Part shown: one piece after another, positions 1 through 10,671 of the stretch
Position numbering within the stretch: position 1 is the first letter of the stretch
Layout of the letters: every line of letters starts with the position of its first letter
Origin: Stereum hirsutum FP-91666 SS1
Lineage: Eukaryota > Basidiomycota > Agaricomycetes > Russulales > Stereaceae
Assembly: GCF_000264905.1 (NCBI RefSeq)
Contig: NW_006763132.1
Span: 2,082,719-2,146,718, forward strand
DNA: 64,000 bases
Direction: 5' to 3'
The notes under the pieces: model-generated
The model's input: only the letters and a program-made list of their open reading frames with translations
The model's database searches: none
Told to the model about the DNA's origin: nothing
Made by a program: the position numbers and the translations under genes

Positions 1-370
1 CGCACTTCGTCTTGACCTGCTGTCCAGCTCGGACAAGATCGGTACAGTTGGGCCACAAAGCTTTAGCCATACGTTGACAGACAGTGATTTTAGTCTCTCC
101 AGATGATTTCTGGAGGAACAATCATGTAAGATAGAGTACAAAATGCTAGGACCGAACAGTACACACCTCACCCGGTCGGAGACCATAGATGACCTTTGCA
201 TTCTCTCGCTTCTCCAGTTCCCGAATAAGCCGCCAACAGTGATCATTCGGCTTCTTGGCTGTACCCCAGTCCGCGTTCGACATGGGAAGAAGAAGAAGAG
301 AAAGATGTGCAACAACACCAGGAATAGCGTAGAGGATCTCGTCGTTTGGCTCGCAGGACACGACGCGACA
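1..370. other. Left edge, no assignable gene
   Basis: No gene can be named here. A minus-strand reading frame at 146-373 is open and compositionally plausible (it contains the string WRLIRELEKRENAK), but it has no family I recognise, its upstream side runs into the transposon end at 371, and it could be chance. The last three bases before the element, ACA at 368-370, are repeated right after the element at 3281-3283. Confidence 0.3.
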
Positions 371-604
371 CACGGCGGGGGAACCACTATTTAGAGCACG
401 CTAAAGGCATTTCTATTGCGAAATCTATATTTTATACATAGAGGGAAAAATGCAGTCATCTAAATACCATATTTAGCGTAGTTTGATGTGTAATCTATAG
501 TTTTGCTTTGGATTTTGCTTCAGAGCTTCCCATGTCGGAGGCTGATGAAGGAATATCATCAGCAAGACTGCATTTGCCTAAATCTAACTTTTCGGTCTAT
601 TCCG
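371..604 (+). repeat. Left terminal inverted repeat
   Basis: This pairs with the reverse complement of 3095-3280 and then of about 2741-2792. It is uninterrupted and still contains the undisturbed junction GATGAAGGAATATCATCAGC at 544-563, which serves as the empty site for the nested insertion in the other arm. It carries TAGAGCAC at 392-399. Confidence 0.85.
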
Positions 605-2740
605 ATCTAATCAGTCTTTTCGCTCTATGCCCGTGGGCGCTTGTAGAGCTTGGTAGACATTTCGGGCTTCGGTAGCTGCGGGAGCTTCAATAGAGTGCTA
701 CAACCCCGCAAATTCCCCGGTTCGAGGAGCTTCAGCGTGCAGACCACTGCCGGCACTGTTAAATATGCTTGTATATCTACAGTATGGCTACATAAAATAT
801 ACTAGGTACATAATTAGACACTCGAGCAACCTGCAACATTTGAATACATGAAAGCCAGCGAGTAGTTTACGGGGAGACATCCGTGAGCTCATCTCCTGCG
901 ATTGCCCTCTTGTCTGACAACCCACGATGGATGCTTTACGATACCGACCGGAATACGGCCATAGGCGACACAGCAGTGTCCAAAGCCGAAGCAGCCGCGA
1001 TCGGGGAAAACGAACGGCAGGGTAGAAAAGGGTGTACGCACCTACGAGTAGAAAGCACTCACATGTCCGGGCTCACATCTTCCATTCCCTGCTCGTGTTT
1101 TGACGGCTCTCCAGCCTATGCATATACGGAGTATTGTATGAGTGTGCCGAGGCGGACAAATGAATCGACAAGGTAGTGAGCACATGTGAGTCGTGGAAGA
1201 GAGAGCGTAAGAGAAACCAAAATGTTGTGGCGAGCAAGGAACGCGGTAGGGATGCAAGGCCTGCCCTAAATTACCACGTGAGCTCGTTGAGCGTTGATCG
1301 CTCTCGTCGCGGCTCCTTGGCGTTCCACGGCCGCTCGCCTTGTCTTCCTTATCCTCTTCTACCGTTCACCTCGCTTTCCTCCCTGTTCCCTTTATACTGC
1401 TTAACCCTTCTTCATCTCCTCCATTTCTCGTACAGACATTGGTTTTGTATCAACAAGAGCCAATGCTTAGGTTCAAAAACACGCGGCCTCCGCGAAGATG
1501 ACCCAATTCGTGAATCGCAGGAAAAATGAAAGTTCTTTTAGGTCCGTCTTCAAAATCTCACCTGCATGACCACTCACGCTTCCGAGTATTTACATTTCAA
1601 CTGATACGACCTCTTGTATGACGTCCGTTTAGCTCTATATTGTCCTCAACCCGCCTGGCAACATTAACACACTTTGTCGGCCTTCGAGATAGCGGTACGA
1701 AAGGATGTTCGTGCGATGCGCGTGAGTAACCCCCGCTGCCTCAATTAATTTAACTCATATTGACCCGCCTGGATGATGTTCGTGTAAGTATACGAGTCCT
1801 GACCGAGGGGCAGGGCATCCGTCTATTCGCTAGGCAGCTTGACGGGCTCGTGGCACCATGGTACGTCGTCGGTGAGCCCCGTTCTTTACCTTGAATCAAT
1901 TTATCTCTTTCGTGTGTATCTTTGCCTCTTCTCGGACGGTCATCGTCACTGTTGGCGGTGATCGTAGCGGCTCACTTTGGCCTCGGTCTTTTTTTTTTGT
2001 GCTTTTCGTTCTTCGCTTCTTCTGGCGCCTGCCATGGGTGTAAGACGGACGCACACTAATTTCGTCTCTTTTGCCTTTAGCATTCCTCTCGCTTGTGCGT
2101 TGTCCATCGGCTCCGGGCTCGGTGATGTATCCTGCATAGGTGACGCTGCTATTTCTATTTGATTGGTGCAGTGCTCAGCTTTGTACATCGACAGTTCGGT
2201 ACGCCTCCCCCTTCTCTCTTCTCTTCGTTTCCACCTCGACCGTTTTATCCGCTCTGTGTACTTCTTCACCCATTACATGCATGTATGACTACAACTCCCG
2301 AGCTTCGACCCCTTCGACACGGGAAACTGTCAAGATCCAGGGCAATTCATGGGGAGGAGACTGATGTATGTGGAGCCAAGTGTGCATTGGAGGACTGAGG
2401 GTTCCGTGTGGAATAGGTCTTGCACGTCCTCAGGTCTGTAGCTGCCTGGTAGGAGTCGGGATTCCGTTGGCTTAACGATACTGTATCATGTTTCTTTGTG
2501 ATGTGCTAGTCTCGTCTCATGTATGTACATAGCTTGTTCTATATCAGCAATATATAGCTTTTACCAGCAAAACTGGTCAATAAGTTTGAAGGATATTGTG
2601 CTCTATCTGGTGCTCTACAAGAAAAATGAAGTGATCTATTGTGCTCTATCATGCTCTATCTCGTGCCTCCCAGAAGGCAGGTCTAAAAAGAATAGACGAG
2701 AATAGATACTGTCAAACGATCTATTTGTGTCTACCGGTAG

Positions 2741-3280
2741 ACCGAGTAGACCGAAATAGTTAGGTTTAGCCAAATGCGGTCTTGCTGATGATGGACCCGA
2801 ACGAATAATGATATTTGGACTAGACTTTACAGCCCTCCAAAGGAAGAGCTATATATTTTATTTTGATCACAATATTGCGGCAGTGAATGCCAGCCTTTGG
2901 AGTGCTCGATTTGGTGCACCAAAGATAAACAATCGAGCTCCATATCGAGCTCAATTGTTTATCTCTGGCGCACCAAGTTGAGCACTCCAAAGGCTGGCTT
3001 TCACCGCCGCAATATTGTCATCAAAGTAAAATATATAGATCTTCCTTTGGAGGACTGTAAAGTCTAGTCCAAGTATTATCATTCGTTCGGGTCCATATTC
3101 TTTCATCAGCCTCCGACATGGGAAGCTCTGAAGCAAAATCCAAAGCAAAACTATAGATTACACATCAAACTACGCTAAATATGGTATTTAGATGACTGCA
3201 TTTTTCCCTCTATGTATAAAATATAGATTTCGCAATAGAAATGCCTTTAGCGTGCTCTAAATAGTGGTTCCCCCGCCGTG
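2741..3280 (-). repeat. Right terminal inverted repeat, split
   Basis: This is the reverse complement of the left repeat, in two pieces (about 2741-2792 and 3095-3280) separated by the 302-base palindromic insert at 2793-3094. Its outer half matches the left repeat closely; the inner piece is more diverged. It carries GTGCTCTA at 3252-3259, and three more exact copies lie just inside at 2598, 2610 and 2641. Confidence 0.8.
2793..3094. mobile_element. 302-base palindromic (foldback) element nested in right TIR
   Basis: The segment is an almost perfect palindrome: 2793-2940 is the reverse complement of 2947-3094 around a 6-base centre, with tips GGACCCGAACGAAT. Removing it restores GATGATATTC, which matches the complement of the intact left repeat of the host element. 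The flanks are compatible with a 2-base AT duplication (2791-2792 and 3095-3096) or with no duplication. It has no coding capacity. Transcribed, it would fold into a hairpin with arms of about 148 bases. Confidence 0.85.
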
Positions 3281-3397
3281 ACAAGAGCACGACGCGCGTC
3301 GCCTTCGCGCTCAGTCACGCTTAGTCATATGTGACGAACGCCACCTCCGCTGTGGCTGCACGCTTCGCTGCGACGCAGCCGCCAGGTCTGTACATAG

Positions 3398-4891
3398 CTA
3401 ATATCAGTCCCATCTGGCGGTCCATGTAGTCGCGGAAGCGATCGAGAGGGTCCAGTTTGGTTAATATGTCAAAGCAATGTGCTAGCACGTCGTTGGGAAG
3501 GGCGTAAGCCAGCCCTCCACCTCGGACTGCAGTGGTTCACGACGATGATTCAACGGGCAAGACATTCGCCACTCCACATCCATGACCTCAGCGATTCGTA
3601 CTCCACCGCTACACAAGGTCCAGACGCTTTTCACGATATCATCACAAATACTGTCCGCCAGCAGATCTCGCGCATACAGGAACTCGGTTTGGTAACATAT
3701 ATACCTCCACCCGAATCGGACCAGACTCCTTTCTTACTCTCGCTTACTACTGCGGCACCGATGCTCAAGTCGCTCAAGATACAAACACAGTATCAGCTCG
3801 GTAGGGACACCATCGATCTTCCTTCCGACTTCCTTGGTGGCCATTTCCCCCTCCTTCAAAGGATCGACCTCACTCTACTAGCAACCAACTCGTGGACCAT
3901 GTTATCATCGGGAAGCCTGGTCTACATGCATATCAACCTCTGTATCCCCCATTCATCTTATGATCCACTTCTGGACATGCTTGCGGCCAATCCTGGACTA
4001 CAAGACGTCAGTCTCTGCAATTGTCTACCGGCTCATTCCGTACCATACCGTGGTCGAAAAGCCGTCGAACTCCCCAGCCTTAAGGTCCTCTGCTTAAAAG
4101 GCTGGGACTCCACCTGCGCGAATATTCTACAGGCTCTCCGAATGCCTGCCAAGGCTGACTTGATTCTAAACGAAATTGAATCCTCACGGGACCATTTCAG
4201 ATCTCTTTTCGCAGAGTTCGAAGCTCACTTCGCTCGAGGGTCTACTGAAGATTTTCGTCACCTTCACACCACATGTTCCAGCTCGAGGTTCGAGGTTCAC
4301 TTGACGACACATCTCAACACGAAAGGGGTGTCTAGCTTTGATCCATCGCGATATTCTTTTACCTTCTCTACGGCATTCATCCCGGACGTCACGGGCACTG
4401 CAGTCATCTGCCGTGCTTTCGACAAGCTCCCCGTTGCCAACATCGAGACGCTCTCCCTGCGAAATGCCGCGATCCGCCCGCTGTGGGTTGACGGTCTCGC
4501 TCGCCTGCAGCGCATCAAGTCCATCACTATTGAGGACGAGCTGCGTAATAGTCAGCCTTCTGAATCTATACTGTTCGAGAGCGGACAGCACGGGCTCGTT
4601 CACTACTTTCCCGAGTTGAAGGAACTTAAGATTGTGAAGACCAACCTTTGCGATCGGTACCCTTACCCGGATGGGAAATGTAGCCAGGCCGCACTGCTAT
4701 CGCTTCTGATTCGCCGTTCCGAGCTCCAGCCTGCCGCCAGTCAACTCGAGCGCCTTCATATTCTTGACTGCACAGTCTCGTTCGATAATATTTGGAGACT
4801 TGAGGCTGTCGTACCGATTGTTGAAGCGAATGGCGGACGCAAAGGGGAGTATTCCGACGGGAAGGCGAACAAGAAGGGCAAACGGACCTGA
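3398..4891 (+). pseudogene. F-box/LRR-family protein lacking its F-box
   Basis: The frame is open from 3398 to the TGA at 4889-4891, but the first ATG is at 3545 (448 codons if used); 3479 in this frame is GTG. The product resembles the complete paralogue at 8783-10522 over the leucine-rich part: both share strings such as ALHLGLQWF/LLHLGPEWY near the start and a final block of repeated leucine-rich segments. The F-box that should precede it is missing. Just upstream, 3422-3478 retains weak F-box-end-like sequence (PVWL) with apparent frame disruption. I infer 5' truncation or decay, perhaps linked to the transposon ending at 3280. A translated short form cannot be excluded. Confidence 0.6.
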
Positions 4892-5132
4892 TTATGTATT
4901 TACATTGTGGGTGAGTGTATCCAATCGTTTGCTGGTTACATTTCATTCAACTCGTACTCAGACCCTTTGCCGTAGAATGTTGCATAGATTCAACTTGCAC
5001 AGACATACATCTTTGGTAACAAACAAGACATCCATGTGTGGCGTAGGTTATCAGACTCTTTGTACATAAACACCAAAATGTTCAAAGGCTTCGCGCGCGA
5101 GGGCGATCTGCTTTTGTTGTTTGTTGTTTGAT

Positions 5133-5939
5133 TCACGAGACCCTCAAACGTACGCCTTGTTCAGCTACTCTCCATTGACTCACGTCGGTTATCTCATCAT
5201 CCGCGATCCAATAATGCCTGAGCTCTGAAATCATGGCCTCGACTATCTTCAAGTTCCGCCTGCCCAGTTCCTCATCCTCCACGACTACATGTACAGGATG
5301 CAATTTCTCACCGTAGTGGACACAGCAGAGCCGCGCCTTGCCAGCAATTTTCTGGAACCTAAGACGCTCGAGTTTGATACTGTGGATCTGTGCGAGCGCT
5401 GCCCGGGTCACAACCGTGACTCGGAAAGAGAAAGGCACGAGCAGGCGTTGCTGTTGTCTGTGCCGATACGACGTGCAGGGAGAGCTCGTATGCCCAAGCA
5501 TTTGTGGTTCGGGAAGTGTACGACCTCGAAGGAGTATCTGTGGCAGTTGTAGGTCCTTTTGCTTGAGGTTGAGGATTCAGAGAGGAAGTCGTGTGCGAGA
5601 CAATACCTCCATGCAGGATGAAGAAGAACTGGGATATGATAGCGGAGGTCAAGGTTGTAGCCATTGGCTCAACATTGACTCGTCGACGGTCAAGTGTACA
5701 ACGGTCTGTGTGAGTTGAAGGAAGCTCTGGATGTTCAAGCGCTCACGTCCCGCGAGCAGAGACAGCTGAAAGTCGAGTTTGCGGGCACGCTCATGAATTA
5801 GTCCTGTGCAGCTTTCGTTTATCCACACAGCATCAAATGTTGCTCCCAAGACCCGAACTGGAGGGGAAGTGCTTGCGCCACAGCCTTGCCAAACTGCAGT
5901 CTTACCCAACTTCGAGCTACAGTAGCAAGTACAGAACAA
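5133..5939 (-). CDS. Hypothetical protein, multi-exon, exon limits uncertain
   Basis: Two minus-strand blocks look coding. One is at 5939 to about 5680, beginning with an ATG at 5939; the other is at about 5501-5133, ending at a stop. The second block contains KLHPVHVVVEDEELGRR and an alternating charged/hydrophobic pattern, with no family I recognise. At least one intron must join them and I could not fix its borders; candidate acceptors end in CAG near 5560-5580. The gene is divergent from the MINDY gene (start 6215), leaving a short shared upstream region, and convergent with the F-box-like fragment. Confidence 0.35.
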
Positions 5940-6214
5940 AATAGTGTTAGATTAGACAGCAACCTCAGGCTGCCAGGTTTCGAGACCGAACCAAATGAAA
6001 TTATTCGACCAAGCGGAGGTGATCCAGCGGCGATCGTGGTGGGGGTTTTGTGGCGGTGGCACGACACGTCGCCGATCGGCTCGGCGAATCTCCGCAGGCG
6101 GCACAGCCCGGCCCGAGGCGTAATATACCCCACAATTCAAACCAAGGAGTTCTCCTCGTACCCATCCTCTCTTTCTACTCACAACCTAATATTTTCCTCA
6201 ATTTTTGTGCATCC

Positions 6215-8239
6215 ATGGAGGACCCAGTTGCTCCTTCACAATCCGCAGAACAACCCCCAAATCCCACAACGAGCACGCCACTACCACCAGCACCGGTTGT
6301 GGCCCAATCTCAGTCCCAAACGCGCTCAGAAGAGACCCATGACAGCCTGAAGTCGTCTGTAGAGGATTTATGGTATCTAAAGGAGATTTGGTTCCCTGGA
6401 GGAGAGAATGGGCAGATGAGGCCGTATAAGATTATTACCCAGAACTTCAACGGGTGAGTGCCTTTTCAATAGCTCGTTACCTGAGAAGCGTGAGTGTTGA
6501 CTTGAACTCGAAATACCCGTCAGACCTTGTTCATTTATCGCTATTTGTACGTCTGTTTTCGGCTTTGTCGGTCATTGGTTTTTGGTTCTAAAGAAACAAC
6601 ATAGGCAATATTCTTATTCTGCGAGGCAACATTGAAATCTTGCCCGCAAGTCGTACTACTGTATCCTACGAATTCCTCTCACAACTGGTAGCCGAGTATC
6701 TGCTACTCAACGCTCCTGACGTTGATATATCTATGGCACTCACCATGATGCCTCTCACTACTAGTGCGTGTCGATGATATCTGCGTCCAGCTCACTCCCC
6801 ACTGATTTGCTCTCGGACCTTGTAGAGGGCATGGATCTAAATCCATTATTCACATCGCCGACCTCCTTCCGACCTTCGACCTCTCTTTCATCGCTATCCT
6901 TATCTACACCCTCGTCTTCTTCCTCGTCTTCACCGTCTTCCGATGGTGCTCTCGAACTCTTCTCTCATGCCGGAATCAAGCTCGTACATGGCTGGCTCGT
7001 CGACCCTGACACATCGGAATACGAAACAATCAAGCGCCTAGAAGACTATGACTCTGCGGTCAATCTAATCGTGGAAGCGGACGTGCTGATGCAGGGGCAG
7101 TTAGTTGTGTCTGAAGAGGCGTTAGAGGGGCAGGCAAGTGGGAGCAGTGGCCCGAGTGGAAGTTCACACTTAGGAGAGAGCGATAGGAAGAAAGTACAAG
7201 ATGGTGTGTGTTCTTGTTCACTCTATTCTGGGGTGATGGCTCATTCATTTCGATTCCCATTCTAAGCTGTCCAAGCTCGTGCATTCCTCGACAGCACGCA
7301 ATCTCAGCTGACCTACCATGGCCTCTTCACCCTCGCCTCAAACTCCTCATCATCATCATCATCATCCACGGTTCCACAGTCATCGTCCCATTCCACCAAC
7401 CCATTTACCAGCGCCTCGTCCGAGCCAGGACCTTCAACTAATCCCTTCGTCGTGCCATCTACTTCATCCGCGTCCAACCCTTTCCGCGAATATGATACTC
7501 AGCAAGAGGACACAATCCCACCAAACACACTCGTCGCTCTTTTCCGCAACTCTCACCTCTCCGTCCTCTATAAGCACGCCCCATCCTCTCCTCCCCCTTC
7601 CCGCCCATCCCCCGCTTCCTCGTCAGACCTCTTCGCCTCGCACGTCAAAGCCGGCTCATCACCCTCCGCACCATCGCATCTCGCCCTTGCACAACCATCA
7701 ACCCAGACCCAAGGAGAAGGCGACAGGCCATCGGCATTGTACACGCTCGTGACGGACCAAGTGTTCTTACATGAGCCGTCTGTGGTCTGGGAGAAACTGG
7801 AGGACGTTGATCAGGGTGCGGCGGAGTTTGTGGATGCGGAGTTTAGGAGGAGTGTGCCTATGGGTGGGGATTGGGCCGGTGTGCGATGGGAGGACGAAGG
7901 TGCTTCTGGAGGTACCAACCGTGGCCGTCAGGAGCAAGAAGGCGCAGATCCGGACCCAGAGTGAGTGCCCTCCACAATCTCATCCGATGCGCCCTTGGAG
8001 TAGGATGCTAATAACGGGTGCTCTGGATGTTCAGTCGTGCGCTGGCAAGACAGCTTCAAGAAGAGGAAGATGCGTATGCAAGGCAGGTACAGGCGCGTAG
8101 GCGGCATCAGCAGCAGGAAGCTGAAAGACAACAGCAACTGGAGAGGGAGTGGCAGCAGCAGTACGCGCAGAGGCGTGCTCAGCAGGGTGGGCGAGGAGAA
8201 GAGGGCGGGAAGAAGAAGAAGGACTGTGTTATTATGTGA
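6215..8239 (+). CDS. MINDY-family deubiquitinase with C-terminal CaaX box
   Basis: Exons: 6215-6453, 6524-6546, 6605-6763, 6826-7203, 7267-7960, 8035-8239 (566 codons, phases close). MINDY enzymes are cysteine proteases that trim long Lys48-linked ubiquitin chains in the cytosol. The family signature is clear: DLWYLKEIWFPGG near residue 52, then the catalytic QNFNGPCSFIAICN (Gln and Cys) split by introns 1 and 2, the His in HLSVLYKH, and LVTDQVFLHEPSVVWE. Low-complexity Ser/Pro linkers interrupt the catalytic fold. The last exon encodes a Gln/Arg-rich coiled segment starting RALARQLQEEEDAYA, resembling a ubiquitin-interacting helix, then a lysine-rich run and the terminal tetrapeptide CVIM, a good farnesylation signal. 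The start is the first in-frame ATG before the domain. The next gene starts 540 bases downstream. Confidence 0.92.
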
Positions 8240-8782
8240 GAACCGATATATTGACTCGTTGCGATTGATTCTCGGAGCAAAGGCAGGGAAGGATAATATG
8301 GATTGGTATTTTCTCTCTTTTGGGGTGCGATTCTGAAGGAACTTGCAGGCGTGTGGTGCGTGAAATCACCGTACATAGAGCACTACCATACAATATCTCA
8401 ATTTTTGTATCTTACTGGAATACTATGAACATCCTTACTTGACTTGTAACCACGACAAGCGATAAAGGACCTCCTGTATACGACCGAGCAGATGCGCCAC
8501 AGTGGCGACCGAACCGAACCGGACGAACGGATTGTCCGAATCGGTCCTCAACCGGTCGAGCCCAAATTTGCTGCTCCACGCTGACTTGGTAAAGAAACGC
8601 ACAGGTAGGAAGTTACAGTCGCAATAACTCTGTTTGAGTCTCCTGACGCGTCATGATGTAGGTTCATCAGTCACTAGTTAGACCGCAATTCGACGGCAAG
8701 TAACAGTGTGTTCTGTCGACGTTGATACCCATTTTCACCCACACGACACGCCGACAAGGGTATTCTTCTACGAGTAGCAAAA

Positions 8783-10522
8783 ATGCCATCAGGACATCAG
8801 TATATGGCTTCGTCGAAAACCTCTGTCCATAAACTTCCCACTGAAATCCTCGCCAAAATCTTCGCTTTGCTCGCAGTCATCGATCCGCCGCGCCGTTATA
8901 CCGAGGCAGAGCGCAAATCGCTCATGTTCGATGAAGATGGTCACTTCAAAGCCTATGATAGATCGAGTATAAGATCGCCTATACACTGGATCGAGATTAC
9001 ACACGTTTGCCGTTACTGGAGGGAGATTGCTCTGTCGCAATGCTCTTTGTGGATGCATCCCCTTCTTCATCTCGGACCAGAGTGGTATTTGACATTCCTT
9101 CGGCGAGCAGGATCAGCACCCTTAACCATAGAACTCGCGGACTATTGTCGCAGAATGGTTCTCAGATCCTCGTGCATTGTCCCCGACGCCGTCTTTGACG
9201 CTGTTCTCGGCCAGATGGACCACGTCGAAGTACTCAAGATCAGCTCGCCTGCTCATCCGGACGAACTCTCAATCTTCGCGTCGTACACCACCCCTTCCCC
9301 GATGCTTCAAACCCTCGAGATCAAGAACCATTCCTCCAAGTTTCCTATCTACCTGAGGTCCTCGTCCATCGATTATCATCCTCCCAAGAAAGGAGAACTA
9401 CCCCCTCCCGAGACCATCTTCCTGGGCGCCGACTTCCCTCGCCTTCAAAACGTCACCCTGCATGGCATATCCGACGACTGGCTTTCCATGTCATTCCGCA
9501 ATCTTGTCAAGTTGGACGTCGCGCACACTGAGTACATCGAATCGTACGACCCGCTCCTCGATATCCTTGAGAGCAGTCTTGGTTTGGAGTTTCTCAGTAT
9601 CGTCCATGCGCTGCCGCACCATTGCGTTTCATTCGTCGAGAGACCGCACCGTGTCGTCCTTCCGAATCTAAAGGCTATCACGCTCAGCAGCAACTACGAC
9701 ACCTGTACTGCAAATGTTTTGCGTTCTATCGAGATGTCCGCCACTGTGCGCATCAGGCTCTCTTTCGTCAAGCCTACCTCCGACAAATACACCGCCCTCT
9801 TTGCCGAGCTTCGAGCACATTTCTCCCGCAGTGATCCGCCCAGCTTCCAACATCTCAAAATATCGGCTTCGTCGCACGAGCTTCTGATCGGAGGCTCCTG
9901 GCCGTCTTCGCTGACGGGGCTGGATATGGACGAGTTCGGGATACACAACAAAGAGCCGACTTCGTTCTTCTTCAGCACACCCTTCCATTTCGACCCAGAA
10001 GGCGTCATTCGGACAGCCTTTGACGGGTTTCCCCTCAACTGTGTCAAAACCCTCATCCTCCACGACGCGAACTCGTCAGAGCTTTGGGACCACGTCCTTA
10101 CTCGCCCAGGTTTCTACCATGTCACACTTATCTGCATCGAAGACGACTTCCTACGCTCGCGGCCTGATCTGCATAGTTCCCTCACGGCCATGGGCGAATA
10201 CGACAAGAATACACATATTTTCCCGAAGCTGCAGAGGATAGACATACGTAAGGATGATCTTATTATTGGAAGGCCGAAAAACGCTGGGCAGAGTGGTCAG
10301 GCAACATTACTGGCGATGTGTAAGCGGAGGTATGGGACGGGTTCGCCGGTGAAGACGGTGCGGATAGTAGATTGCAAGGTTAGAGGTGATAGTGTCACGA
10401 AGTTGAGGGAGGTTGGACCAGAGGTAGAGCAGGTAAAGGTGACCGATAGGCCCAAGTCAAAAACGGCCCGGTTGATACAGCAGTTGACTAAAGATGACGA
10501 CGACGACGACGATATCTTTTGA
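8783..10522 (+). CDS. F-box protein with leucine-rich C-terminal part
   Basis: This is a single-exon frame of 579 codons. Residues about 13-90 form an F-box of the mushroom type: KLPTEILAKIFALLAVID, then ITHVCRYWREIALSQC. Such proteins couple targets to SCF ubiquitin ligases through Skp1; the target here is unknown. The rest is an irregular leucine-rich fold with repeated LEIKN/LTGLD-like strands. The C terminus ends in a run of seven aspartates before IF. The ATG at 8783 follows an A-rich context (GCAAAA). It is a paralogue of the truncated copy at 3398-4891 on the same strand, with the MINDY gene between them; the pair probably arose by local duplication. Confidence 0.88.
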   Translation: MPSGHQYMASSKTSVHKLPTEILAKIFALLAVIDPPRRYTEAERKSLMFDEDGHFKAYDRSSIRSPIHWIEITHVCRYWREIALSQCSLWMHPLLHLGPEWYLTFLRRAGSAPLTIELADYCRRMVLRSSCIVPDAVFDAVLGQMDHVEVLKISSPAHPDELSIFASYTTPSPMLQTLEIKNHSSKFPIYLRSSSIDYHPPKKGELPPPETIFLGADFPRLQNVTLHGISDDWLSMSFRNLVKLDVAHTEYIESYDPLLDILESSLGLEFLSIVHALPHHCVSFVERPHRVVLPNLKAITLSSNYDTCTANVLRSIEMSATVRIRLSFVKPTSDKYTALFAELRAHFSRSDPPSFQHLKISASSHELLIGGSWPSSLTGLDMDEFGIHNKEPTSFFFSTPFHFDPEGVIRTAFDGFPLNCVKTLILHDANSSELWDHVLTRPGFYHVTLICIEDDFLRSRPDLHSSLTAMGEYDKNTHIFPKLQRIDIRKDDLIIGRPKNAGQSGQATLLAMCKRRYGTGSPVKTVRIVDCKVRGDSVTKLREVGPEVEQVKVTDRPKSKTARLIQQLTKDDDDDDDIF

Positions 10523-10671
10523 GCATTCACAGATAACTTACCTTATCGATACATATTATCCAATATTTTACCTATTTTTCGTGTTGCAAACCATGAAGTT
10601 CAAAGTAGCCCAAGAGACACTCTGAATATATAGCTTGTATGATCAGAAAAAAACCGGCACAGTAAATTGTT

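Larger units (their letters stand above)
371..3280. mobile_element. 2.9 kb TIR element, CACTA-like, non-autonomous
   Basis: The two ends are long inverted repeats: about 371-604 on the left matches the reverse complement of about 2741-3280 on the right, the right arm being interrupted by another insertion. The tips read CACGGCGGGGGAACC on both sides. Three bases, ACA, flank the element on each side, consistent with a 3-base target duplication. A CAC tip plus a 3-base duplication is typical of CACTA (EnSpm) elements; that assignment is inference. The interior (about 605-2740) has no transposase: the longest reading frames are about 100 codons and match nothing I know. Stretches near 1975-2400 look like host leader sequence with possible splice sites, so captured host DNA is possible. 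It ends about 120 bases upstream of an open frame encoding an F-box-family fragment. Confidence 0.8.
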
